A stretch of DNA of 64,000 nt from the NCBI GenBank assembly GCA_947172415.1, contig OX359193.1, forward strand, positions 248,001 through 312,000, written 5' to 3'. The notes beneath the pieces were generated by a model. The model saw nothing but the letters and a program-made list of their open reading frames with translations, made no database searches and was not told the DNA's origin. A program made the position numbers and the translations under genes. Position 1 is the first letter of the stretch. Every line of letters begins with the position of its first letter. Source of the stretch: Chondrosia reniformis. Its lineage: Eukaryota; Porifera; Demospongiae; Chondrillida; Chondrillidae. Shown here piece after piece: positions 33,923 through 45,800 of the stretch.

Positions 33923-35467
33923 CTAGGAATCTTGTATATTGATGTGATGAATTTGGTGTGAGTCTACATCTGGGTGGTTATCTAGAACAGGAACATTTTG
34001 AAGTATAACTTCTCTATAGGACCTTCTCCTTTCCAAATGCCTCGCCCACTGTGACACAGAGCTCTCTGGCTCTACTTTGTTTCCATGGAAACAAGATTTA
34101 ATACGTGATTTCACAGAGTACAGTTTGAAGAGGAAGGTCATTATGACGACTGCCAGCAAAGCAAATCCAATCACACTGAGAGCTAATGGCACTGTATACA
34201 AGTGTAATGTATGGCTGCTCCAGTCCTCTGAACAGGGTACTATAAACAAAAGATTAAGTCATTGCTTACAACACCAAACTACTATAAACTATTATTTGTA
34301 TGAGATTAAGGGTTAAGCTGTACCTTGGAAGTCAACTTGAAGGAGCACACTTCTACCAACTGGTTCACCATCTTGTATAACTTGGACTTGCATGCTCTTA
34401 AGGCACAATCTATAAATGCTAACATTTCCCATAAAAACTGCACTTTGACCTGTGTCTCCCTGGTAATAGTCATTCCGGGAGAATATCTTTAAGATTTGTG
34501 AATGATTGTCATTATAGTTTCCTAAACTCTCTCCATTTTTAGAGTGTGTAGAAGTGAAGACTACGCACTGTGGTCTAGCTATGCTACATGACACTGTACA
34601 ATCTACTGAATAAACTCCATTGCCAATATATGCAACATCAGCTGACGTTATACCTGGTACACCTACGTAGATATATAATACATGAAACATGTCAACTATA
34701 CACAGTTACAGGTAAACAAACAATCTACTATTCATCTGTGCAATATGTGATAAAACTGTTTATATACTAACTTCATTTTACTAAATTATGTATACTCTAG
34801 CCGGACACTGAACATTTTCAGTGTCCGGCTAGAGTAGTTTCAGTAAAGTGAAGTTATTATGGAACCTAGCCACTCAAGTGTTTTCATGTTTATCTACTAT
34901 ATTCGCCCTTCATCCTTCACTTTACTCCATCAAGGCATGCAACAACCCATTTCTCCATTATTTATTCACTCTTACCAATTTGCACTTGAATATAGGTCTG
35001 TCATCAAATATTTTATAATTGTACTGTAAATGTATAAACTCACCGGATAGTGTGGTCTTCTTCGCGATTGCCCAGGGGTCAAATGCGGGTCCACCTCCCT
35101 TCCAGGAGCAAGCAACTGTCACTGAGCAAGGTAGTCGAGTGCCGTCAGGAAAACTCAGCAGTGTCTCTAGTCCGTTAGTTGTAATCGTCCCATTATAGCG
35201 ACTCACTTGCAATACTTCAGATACTTCTTCTTTGTCAAATGCTTTAAGTGTCCATCTCCAGCGTCCGATCTCTCCTCCTTTCGGCCTCAAACAAAGGATA
35301 TTAACTCGCACGCCTTCTCTGTAACTCTTCAATGTTATCTCACTAAAGCACGCTGTAGTTCCGATTAGTGCGCTCAAGAGGGATAGGTGGAGTACTCGGC
35401 GTGTCCACATGAGCGCTGCCCCGGCTGGTAATGCGATATACACGATGCTATAACATTTCCTTGCCAC
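33923..35467 (-). CDS. Unidentified type I single-pass membrane protein
   Basis: Exons: 35467-35044, 34662-34324, 34239-33923; 1080 nt, 359 residues from the first Met, or 340 from the Met at 35410, which begins a better signal peptide (MWTRRVLHLSLLSALIGTTA). The lumenal or extracellular part (about 270 residues) is cysteine-containing with RWRWTLKAFD, TVACSWKGGG, VDCTVSCSIARPQC and several N-glycosylation sequons (NGT, NVS). One membrane helix follows (VPLALSVIGFALLAVVIMTFLF), then a basic ~70-residue cytosolic tail (LERRRSYREVIL). I do not recognise the family. Introns are phase 1 and phase 1. The stop is 136 bp upstream of the HSCB start on the same strand. Splicing is supported by phase and a shared frame only. 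Confidence 0.7.
34769..34855. mobile_element. Foldback (palindromic) MITE-like element
   Basis: Near-perfect 87-bp palindrome: AACTTCATTTTACT ... CTCTAGCCGGACACTGAA, CATT loop, TTCAGTGTCCGGCTAGAG ... AGTAAAGTGAAGTT. It lies in intron 1 of the membrane protein gene and would form a long hairpin in RNA or DNA. Confidence 0.85.
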
Positions 35468-36007
35468 TAAGCACTTCTAAGGTTCTCTGGCAGCCAGGTG
35501 ACTTAATTAAATCAACAGATTAATATACAATAGCGAATGGCAACACGATCAAGTTTTGACATTGAAAGCAAGGAATAATATTTTGCATTACGTCTATTAG
35601 CGGACAAATGCTATACAACTTGTACGCAAATATTGACATAATGTAAATAAAAACGCCCTTGAATCGGGGCTTATCAAGTGGAAAATGTGTTAATGTCTGT
35701 GATTGGTATAATTAGAAGAGTATTGTGTCTGAACTGGGCCTTGCTTGGCTGCCATGTTTGCGTTCACCAGAAATGGACCGCTCGCTGTCTGCACAACTCC
35801 ATACCCTTCTCCTGGCTACGGGACACAGGCATAACACATTACCTTTAGTGAATGAGATTCTGAGGCTAGACACACATGCATGTATAAAACTACCAACTCT
35901 AGGGATCAACTCCAGGGGGATCAACTCTAGAGATCAACTCTAGGGGGATTTCCCTGGGCTCTGTGTATGAGCACATTCTACAGGCAACATCTGTCTATAA
36001 TGTGCTA
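35468..36007. other. Intergenic region between membrane-protein gene and LRRC9
   Basis: 540 bp without a supported gene. Around 35901-35950 a short run repeats GGGATCAACTC and its near-palindrome AGAGATCAACTCTAGGGGG three times. Confidence 0.55.
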
Positions 36008-39000
36008 TCATTTATTGTTCACCTCCTGGTCTTGGATCATTGCTCGGATTCTGTGTCTCTCTTCCTCAGTTACAGGTACACCGTCCAAGGCTAACAAATT
36101 GGGCAATCGACACAGAACTTGTGTCCGATAGTGCAATCTCCTAGCAACAGGATTACTGATAAAGGACACCTCGTTCAAAGAACTGAGATGGTGTAGCTCG
36201 TCCAAGTCAGAAAACTCCTAATATGGTAATGTAGATATCAGTAACTAGTCATTTGTGAAGTTTGCAAGAATTTCATCTCACAAGCATTTTCACACGTACA
36301 TATATGGTATGTGGATGTTCCTAATATGGAAATATGGTAATTTGATGAACTTGGAGCACCAACATACTTGTATTCGGTTCATGCCAAGGAAAAGCTTCTC
36401 CAAGCCGGTCAGCCAACCAATATTAGCCAGGTCCCTCAGACGATTCTCTTCCATGTGAAGTACCCGTAGGTCCCTCAGTGAAGTGAAGGACTGCTCTCCT
36501 ATACTCTAGAATGTGACAATGATCATATTTGCTAGCTTGTTGTTGCTGCTAGCTACATATACCTACTCTAATCTTATTGTGGTCCAACACCAACTCTGAC
36601 AGGTTCTTGAGGCCAAACAGTCCATCAGCAGACATCAACTGGTTTCCTTTGGAAAAGAACAGAACATATTCTCAAGCATCATCAAAAGTGACAGATGTGG
36701 AGTACCATGCAGAAAGAGTGCCCGCAGTGTGGGTATCCTGTACAGCTCCAGGGGCACCAGACTGCTGAGCTGATTGAAACCCAGATGGAGCACTTGAAGA
36801 GATGGGAACACAGGCTGGTGTGATCCAGAAGAAGAAGTGACCAGTCCTTCAACACGATTGTGGTTTAGACAGAGAACCCTTAGATTCAGTAGCTGGGATA
36901 GTCCACTCATACTGGTGAGGTTGTTATGCTCCAAGTTGAGGCTACAGGATCATATACACAGCAACACATCCACAAAGATGGCCGCCAGTGTGCAGTAAAA
37001 GGATGTAACTGGTGGATATGACTCACCTTCGTAAATTGCTAAATTCACTTGGAGGTTGCAGTTCCACCATTCTTATTCCAGAATGTGGAAAATCCGCTTG
37101 AATGAGCTGGTTGAACTGGCTGTGTCCTTGCTTCTCCGAGATGAACTCACTGTTCAGTCTTCCTCCAAACACCTCCTTAGCTTGTGCATACTCCTCAGAC
37201 AGCTGTTGAGGGGAATAGTTGGCAGTACCACATGACACCACTGGACCTCAGATGCACCAGATACACTCCCTACTCACCAGTGGCTCTCCATTGAAGACTT
37301 TCAGATTGGAGAGGTGAAATGCAGAATACAGCTTACACATTCCAGCATCCTCTGCAATTGGGTTGCCATGGATATCAACAATCAACAAAGACGACAGCTT
37401 CTACAGTTAGAGGAGGTGGGTGAGGTGGAAGGGGAGATGGGTGTGGTGGAAGGGGAGATGGGTGTGGTGGAAGGGGAGATGGGTGTGGTGGAAGGGGAGA
37501 TGGGTGTGGTGGAAGGGAGATGGGTGTGGTGGAAGGGGAGATGGGTGTGGTGGAAGGGGAGGTGGGTGTGGTGGAAGGGGAGGTGGGTGTGGTGGAAGGT
37601 CCTGTGTGTCACACCTGAGTCACCAACCTTGAGTGGCAGGACACCTCTCATGGAAGTGAGCCTGTTGCCGCTGCAGTACAACTCAAGGAGACCGCTGCAC
37701 TTGTCTATTCCTTCCAAAGATGTCAGCAAGTTGTTGCTAACATCAAGAGTTTGAAGACTCACCAGGGAAGCATTCTGCAGAGGCAGCAGAGAGGAGATTA
37801 AGTTGTTGCGAAGTGACAGTTTCACCAAATGTTTTAAAGGACATAAACCTACAAGGGAGAGGCGGCAGGACTTCTAAGGTAGAGAGTACATAGGAATACC
37901 TAATTCAACATACTGTCAATTTGTCTGATCCAGTTTTTATCCAGGGATAGTTCCTCCAGTTGACTGCACTCATCCAAACCAACAGCACTCTGCAGACGAT
38001 TACTAGCAAAAGATGCCCATTTCAGGTTAGAGCATTTCCCAATAGCTTTAATTTGAGTAAGACCCTGTTTATTTGCACATATACTGGTCACATTCTGCCA
38101 CCAATCAGATTGGTCAGTGCTCAGCTGTGTCACGCGCATACTATAAAAAGGACAAGTCAATTAATTCACTTTAATTAGCCATTAGGATTTAGATTCATAG
38201 TAAATATATTTACTATGAATCTACGTAAATCTAAATCCTAATGGTGTGTGTGCAAATCTCATAAAAGGATTGTTATGAACAAGGAAATTATTAACCGTTT
38301 ATATTATAGAGTTTTCTGAGTTTTAGGTTTGACGTTTTAAATGTGTTTCAGCCAATCCTTTGTTGAGAGATAAAGAATTGGTAGCTTGGTTACTCTAAAG
38401 AATTGCTACCCAGTGCTACTGATGAGGAGTGGTATTCTCCGAAAAGGCCTTATAGCACAGCGGTAAACTTGAGTTTTCTGACGATTTTTACTATCTCATA
38501 AAAGGATTGTTAAGCTGTGTATGATCTGATAACAGTTTAACCTGCACAAAATTTGTCATGTGATGTAAATTGCAATACTTTGGTAACTGAACAAGAAGTT
38601 AACTCTTACAACTCCACCTACACTCGTACCTGCTGTTAGTATCAAGATAGTCTGCTGTTGACTGAAGACACAAGATTGGAGGTAGTGTCTGGTTGGTGCG
38701 AGCTTTTGACATGATGGTTGCTAGGGAGAGGTGTGAAGCAACCACTTCCCCGAGGGCGTGTTCACTCTCCTCATTGCTAACTTCAGTTCTATTTAAAGTT
38801 CTAAGCATTTTTAGTTGGCCAATAACATAGTGGCGTAAGGAGGCGGAGTCTAACTCCTCCTGCCAGGGATTTCCCCTTATATCCAGACTAATTAAGCTAG
38901 AAACAGTCTTCCTCAAAACTGCAGTTGTTTCACTGAAGCTCTTTATCATATTCCAACTGACATCTAATACTTGTAGTTTGGGAAGCCCCTACAAATGATG

Positions 39001-42000
39001 AATAATCTCACACACCATTATTCAACATGCTACATCTACTTTAGAGTAAATTACTTTAAATCCTTCAATTTTGTGGATCCAATTGGAACTCAGGTCCAAA
39101 GAGACTAGATTTGGCTGCAAGGAAGACTTTGTGAACATTCACTAACCTAAAGCCACCTCAATAACAAACACTAACCAGATCTTGAAAGAAAGAGGTCGAT
39201 GTAATCTTATTTGATGACAAGTTAATGACAGTAGTGTTGGTCAGACTTGAGTGGAGGGAGGGAGAGAGTTGCATAACTCCAGCACACATGAGGACCACCT
39301 CCTTAAGAGACTACAGACATACGTGTGTAATAACAATGTTACAGTTGTCAGATTCGGAAGTTACTTACTTCATCACAAGTTGTTTGACAATGAATTGACA
39401 AGGATTCAACATTTAATTCTTCAATTGAAGACTGATTTTCCTCCATTTTGCTAAAGGTCACATCTTCATCATTTTCTGGCAAGTCTCCCAACAGAGAAGA
39501 AACTGACTAAACACATTCAAAGGAACATTTCTGTAATAATGTGAGGCTGTCGTGGTCTGTCACTGATGGGGCCCCACCTGAGGCTTGGAGTGCAGGACAA
39601 TAAGGTATTCTGGTATTAAGCGATCTTGATCTTTAACAAAATACTTGTGGTTGCCCTGCTTGATAACGTCATCAGACCTTCCCTCCACCTGATCCATGTT
39701 GACGTGGCACATTATCAGGTCTATAGAGGAACAACCCTCAGCCATGAGGATAGGCTTTAAGGCATGCTCAACATTATCAACTAGCAGAATCGGTTCCTGC
39801 TAATGAGAGGGAAAGATGGTCAATCTACGTATGAGTATAGTTGTGAAATATGTCAGACATCACTAAACTGATACAGCATGAGCTAAGAGATGATCATTAG
39901 AGGGACTACTGGGATAACGGATCTGGTCTATGGTATTAGCATACACAGTTGTAATGTCATTCGAATGTGCACTTCTTTAAAGTTTGTCACTAAACGTACA
40001 TCTCTTTTAAACACATTTCTCTCGACAATCTCTTCAACAGTGACGCCATCTTGTGGCACAACAAAGAGGTAATCAAAATCCTCCTTCTGCTGGACATTCC
40101 TGTAGAGCAACAATAACAAAACAGTAATACATAGGTGTACCAACCCTACTTACGTATTAATATTGGTAGACACCAGTATGTGTTGGTTGGACCCACTAAA
40201 TCATCATAATTGTATTTACTGCTACAAGTACATAGTATCTGCCTATCAACATCATGCTGGGTTCAAAGGTCTATGATTTACAGGGACTTACTCATTAAGG
40301 GTCCCCTTTTCAATTTGCCTCTTTTGAACTGCTTCATTGAACCTCAGTCTACTGCTCCTATTGATAACCTTGTACACCTCTGTTACCATGGCAACATCAA
40401 ATCCTAGGGACTGAAGAAGAGACAAATCACAATGACATTTGAATTTAATGCTAAAGGATCTAAGGACTCAAAGAAGAGAGAGATCCTGGATCTCAGATAG
40501 TCCGATGAAGGTGGTATTCCCAGAACAGCTATCTGACCCAGTGCAGCAGAAGAATAAAAAGAGAAGACTCTTGTATCCTCACCCAAAGCCCTCACTAGGT
40601 TTAGTCCCCTATAGGTCTGAATGGATGTAGTATGTAGGTAAATGGTGTTTTAGATTATTCATGTAAAAGCAGTCTCAAGTAGTTAGTACCTGGAGGCCCT
40701 TCTGTGACAACCTCTGCTGGACCAGCTCAACGACAGCACTGTACCAAGCTACTGGTGGAGATCCCTTCACTAGAGACACATTGCCTCCGGTCTTCAGTTC
40801 AACCTCTAGCCACTTCTTTTGACGCTTAAACTGCAAAAACTCACTTTGTTTTTGACCTCGGTAACGATCAGTCACACTATGCACACATACGTACGTACAT
40901 CATAATTGTAATCTCCTTTAACTTCATTTAACTCGGTAGCTTTGTGTAATTAAATACCATTGAATGACATGTTCAATCTGTTTGATCCTGTCCATCACCA
41001 TGGCAACCTGTTCACTGTCTAACTGGTTTGTTCCTTTCAAGATTTGATTCAGTTTTGCCAGTCGTGTGCTCAGAGGTGCTACATCAGACTGTAGCTTCTG
41101 TTTCAAGTGCGACCACCTCTTCTCCAGGACAGCCTCCAAATATTTCAGCTTCACCATGTAAAACTGCTTCTTACGAAATACAACCAACTGTGAAATATAT
41201 AAACATTTGAACTACGTGTACAAAATTTCTAAAACTTGTTAAAAATGTTTCGTACATGTCTGAATATTATATATACAGTGGCAACCGCTTAATATACAGT
41301 ACGTACGTATATATCACTGTTTATTATGCCAAACCAACAAATAGGCCAACTGCTGGCATATTAAGTGGTTGCCACTGTATATTAAATACACTGCTAAATA
41401 AGTTACCTGAATAACATTCCTGAGGTGAGGGTGTGTCATGTCACGCCCATCCAGCCGCTTGAGGTGTGGCAGGTGGAAGAGGATGTATGTGGAGTAGTTG
41501 CAGAGCTGACTGGCTGGGTTGGGGCCGTGGGCGGGGTCAGAGAGAGAGAAGTCTTGCAGAGATTGCAGGGAAAATACAGGAACGATATCCTTTGAACAAA
41601 AACAAATAGTGTATTTACGTACATACGTAGATCAGTACAATGTAGACATGCTGTATATAATATACAATACAGTATGCAACAGTACTAATACAACAGTGTA
41701 CCTCTATGTATAAATACCAATTCTTACTCACTTCTATATATCTAATATTATTGGCTGACAAATTTAGGATTTCCAGGTTGTTTAATTCCTTTAACCCATT
41801 TCCTATCTCCTTGATTTTGTTATCTGCTAAATTGAGATCCTTCAATTTTCTCAAATTACTCAACCCCTACAAATAATACATTAGTGACATGCTTTAGTAC
41901 TAGTCCATGTGACAGTCACGTGACAATCCTTTCCTTACCTTGATGCACCTGATAGAGTTGCTATTCAGCCACAAAACTTCCAATTCAGTCAAATCTTCAA

Positions 42001-42524
42001 ATCCCTTGATTTCTGTAATCTTATTTTGGTACAAAATCAGAGTTTTCAATTTCTGACAGCGGCTCAGACCTTCAATGCACTAAACACAGAAGAGGAAGAC
42101 TAAAGTTGGACAAGAGAAGACGAAAACGAACTCTCACCTCAATTTTGCATTCTGCAAACCATACCACTTCCAAATAAGGACAGCAGTCAAGTCCTTCAAT
42201 CTTACGTAAAGACTGGTTGACTATGCGCAGGGTTGTCAGGTTCGGAAAGAAATGCATTCCAAAGAGGTAGGGCACGCCGAAAAAGAACATTTCGATAGTC
42301 TTCACTTTCTCTCCCTTCCTCTCCTTGGTAACCAATGCGTCATAGTCTATACCATTATTCGCGCACTGCAACAGGCAAATACACATTATCAGACATAGTC
42401 AAAAATTTCACTCTCATCTTTACGGATTTATAAACAGCCAATAATGGTACCACCTAACACGCCAGACTATAGCAAAACCTACCAGTTCTCGCATGAGGAC
42501 TTCTTCGTTACTCTCTCGCGCCAT
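36008..42524 (-). CDS. LRRC9: LRRC9, leucine-rich repeat-containing protein 9
   Basis: Large leucine-rich-repeat protein of ciliated organisms; molecular role unclear. 23 exons (high-low): 42524-42483, 42365-42138, 42079-41939, 41866-41732, 41589-41407, 41187-40958, 40876-40690, 40410-40292, 40195-40154, 40099-40000, 39799-39578, 39506-39369, 39301-39176, 39114-39055, 38988-38630, 38140-37914, 37848-37628, 37400-37278, 37202-37027, 36941-36706, 36646-36567, 36505-36368, 36217-36008; 3723 nt, 1240 residues. N-terminal diagnostic block TIEMFFFGVP...FFPNLTTLRIV, then LRRs, a coiled middle (FYMVKLKYLEAVLEKRW), more LRRs (LKWASFASNRLQ, VFGGRLNSEFISEKQGHSQF, LQVLHLGFNQL) and an LRR cap with LPNLLALDGVPV. 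Vertebrate LRRC9 is longer (~1450). Every junction keeps phase. Confidence 0.9.
37421..37600. repeat. 21-bp minisatellite in LRRC9 intron
   Basis: About eight copies of GGTGTGGTGGAAGGGGAGATG-type units (21 bp) in the intron 37401-37627, ending about 20 bp from the next exon's acceptor side. Confidence 0.95.
38179..38244. mobile_element. Foldback MITE-like element
   Basis: 66-bp inverted repeat: CCATTAGGATTTAGATT at one end and its complement AATCTAAATCCTAATGG at the other, with inner arms CATAGTAAATA / TATTTACTATG. In an LRRC9 intron. Nearby, TCTCATAAAAGGATTGTTA occurs twice (near 38257 and 38495). Confidence 0.8.
40555..40645. repeat. Dispersed repeat copy (TATCCTCA...CCTATAGG family)
   Basis: Contains TTGTATCCTCACCCAAAGCC, then TCACTAGGTTTAGTCCCCTATAGG. 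Related copies: 13040-13115 (same strand), and complementary copies at 32815-32885, 46735-46870 and 47405-47465; the left end ACATGCTACATCTACTTTAGAGTAAA also occurs alone at 39025-39050. All lie in introns or next to genes. It is probably a short non-autonomous element; ends are not defined. Confidence 0.75.
41276..41377. mobile_element. 102-bp MITE with CAGTGGCAACC termini
   Basis: Terminal inverted repeats CAGTGGCAACCGCTTAATAT and ATATTAAGTGGTTGCCACTG (one mismatch), flanked by TA on both sides, fitting a Tc1/mariner-derived MITE. It lies in the LRRC9 intron between 41187 and 41407. Confidence 0.88.
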
Positions 42525-42880
42525 AGCCGCACTCGCAGAATATCATAAGAGTAGTGGATCTCTGGAAAGCAATGACGCGTGCGGATACAAGGAGCCCGCT
42601 GCCGGTCAGTTGCTTACAAAAGCGTCGTGCATTATGCGAGTAAACATGACGCCATTTTGTTTTCATTGCCTAGCAGCAAGTGCTTTCAATCGTCCTTCGG
42701 AATAGTGCGAAATATAAACCAACAAACTAGTTGTGTAACAGTTAACAGTGACAATTCTTACTATTTGAAATGATTAACTGAACACTTACTGCGTTATCCA
42801 GGTACAATTAAGAAAAGTAATAAAAGTAAAATACAAGTTTGCAACATTACCATATTTAGATCATCAATGTGTAGGCTAGC
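42525..42880. other. Intergenic region between LRRC9 start and SPT6 stop
   Basis: 356 bp on the minus strand; contains the LRRC9 promoter and SPT6 3' UTR. No further gene seen. Confidence 0.5.
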
Positions 42881-45800
42881 TCAGGATGGCTTCAAGTTAT
42901 ATTTGTAATTGAACATCTTTGGAGTGGGCGTTCCCCAGTGTGTGGGCTGTGAGGGTGTGTAGGGCTGGCTGGGGGAGGGCTGCAGCAGAGGGGAAATCAT
43001 CATTGGAGTACCACCAAAACTGGGAATGGACGGAGTAGGGATGCTCTGAGGTGTCTGATAAGAGTGCATGGATCTGTTATCTGGAGCCGGTCTGTCCTTG
43101 TAATGTTGTTTAAACCATTTAAGCAGAGCTTCCAGGGTGTCAAACACTCTCTTTCTGAACCTGTATCCATCTGGCACTGGAGTAAAGTACTCAGAAACAG
43201 CCTTTTTGTACGGCTGAAATGCCAAAATGAATTTTCCTGGAAACTGTGTGGAGGCACTGAAGCAATAAGGAATTCTGGAAGGGTTCTTTCTCTTCTCTTC
43301 CTCGAGGTGGGTGGAGAGTTTCAGGAGGTCTCCAGGATCTGTAGCTTTGTAGTATTTATGAATGCACACGTCCCTCACATTACTAGCAGCTGGTTGAATG
43401 AACCTGGCGAGTATCTCATCCAAGTCCTCATATTCCTGCAGCAGAGATCCAAATGACAGTAAATAAACTTACTAACTAGTCTTATACTCAACATGGCATT
43501 GTTAAATGGCAATATCATGAACCCTGACCTCTTCGCCAATTATCAATTTTCTACCCAAGGAAAACATGTCTGGTTTATCCTTCTCAATGATATCCACATG
43601 TTGGTAAATACCATCAGTCACCTTCCAAGTCACAGTCAGGTGATCTGGACCCTGCAGGAGATAGAAATGGATTTGCACTAGCAGGAGGACACTATAAACT
43701 ACTTTACAAGTCTAGCCATCCAAACGAGTCAATGTACCTTTGAGCTGGGTCTGAAAATGGCATCACCAGATTCACCATTGGCCAGGAGAGTCTCTGCCTT
43801 ACTGCTGTTGCAGCCATGGTAACAGGGGTGTCGAATGAGCCTCGTATTGACGGCTAAAAGGAGAGGATACACAACTTTGTATTGTGATATTTCACACTTT
43901 TCTTCTTAAACTGTCTCTTTGTGACAAAAGTCTCCACAAGTCCAAAGCACAAACTTACCATTCTTTGGTTTAGCTTTAGCTATTTTCTCTTGTGCATCGT
44001 CTCCCTCCTCTTGTTGGTAGTCATAATAGGTGTCCTTGGGGATACTACATACACACACATACGTACATACATACATACATACATACAGAAGTTGTACCAC
44101 TGGGAGACTGATATGATAAACTTACGTAAACTTTTTTTCTCTGTCTGCAAGATCTGAAGATCGAGATGTTAAATCGACTGAAAATTTCTCCAGATTAACT
44201 TTCAAGATTCGACAGTGAATGGTCATTCCAATCTACAGTCAGTAAAGAGCACTTCTACATTAAAAGCAGTAAAGGTGACTCTCTCATTATCACATGCTGT
44301 ACCTCAATACGCTCTTCCACATGTTTGATTGGCTTATCACTAATGTTCTTTATATGAATGAAACCGCTGATACCATTTTCCAGTCGAGTGCGGACACCAA
44401 TTCCTTGGCCTGGGCAGCTACCATTATCAATATGCTGCCATACCTTTGAAAAGAAAAGGAGGAGAAATGTTAAAAGTTGCACAATAGAGAAATTTGTCAT
44501 TACTGTTTATATTGTGGCAATGTAGGACCCTCTTAACAATAGAGCAAAAGAAGTGATTTAAGACAAATTGCATGAGAGTTAAAGGCAAGCTCACAGGACT
44601 CCCAGTCCACCTCACCTCTGCAATATTCTTGAATGTGCTCTTGAGGCAGAAGGGACACCCCCAGGAGTGTTCGTTCACCCTCTCTGGATTGACCTGGTCG
44701 ATCATGTCACTAGTTGGCCTTCGTCGGACTACCCCAACAACGGAACATGTGATCAGCTTCCCTTCATGCAGACTCTCTGGGGTTTCCCCTGTCAGTAGAA
44801 TAAACTTCTCAACTGGAGATAAGGAGTACTGTATTGTTCTTTTGTCTTTAAATGGACCATACAGTTCCTCTCTGATAGCATACAATGTCAACTTCTTGTT
44901 ACCATACCCCTATGAATATGTATCATGGATATAGCCCTATGAATACGTATCATGGATATACCCCTATGAATATGTATCATGGATATACCCCTATGAATAT
45001 GTATCATGGATATAGCCCTATGAATACGTATCATGGATATAGCCCTATGAATACGTATCATGGATATACCCCTATGAATATGTATCATGGATATACCCCT
45101 ATGAATATGTATCATGGATATAGCCCTATGAATACGTATCATGGATATAGCCCTATGAATACGTATCATGGATATAACCCTATGAATATGTACCATGTGG
45201 ATGTACAAGTATATACGTATGGCTAAGACTTATATGGTATATCTAAATCAATAGCAAGGTTATCATTACACCCAGAATACAATAAAACAGCTCAGCACCA
45301 GGTCACAGTATTCACAAACCTGTCTTTCTAGTTCTTCTGCAAATGCATCTAAATCTAAATCTCCCAGTTTCTCTGCCTTCTCTTGGCTCTCCAGAATCTC
45401 CTCCACTGCCACACTTGGGTTACTCTCGTCCACTGTCTGTGTAGTTCAATGCATGAATCTCAAACAACACACAAGTCTTCCACTGCCAGCACTTACCTCC
45501 TCATACTCCAGTGCATCAGTAGCCATTTTTCTAGCCCATTCATAAGTCTCAATGTGTATTCTGGTACTGTCCAACACTTCAATATACATACTGGCACTGC
45601 ATATAATATAATATATACATACTGGCACTGCATATAATATAATATATACATACTGGCACTGCATATAATATAATATATACATACTGGCACTGCATATATT
45701 ATTATATATACACGATACTGGTACTATACGTATATACTATACTATTAATAAAGGGATTCAAATGAATCTCAGCAACACAATTTTATCAAATTTGAACGTT

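Noticed and set aside
40439-40630. 63-codon frame as a small gene
   Set aside because: Coincides with a copy of the dispersed repeat in an LRRC9 intron.
44885-45226. Open frames of (TPMNMYHGY)n and the complementary strand
   Set aside because: Product of the 27-bp minisatellite, whose length is a multiple of three; it is intronic in SPT6.
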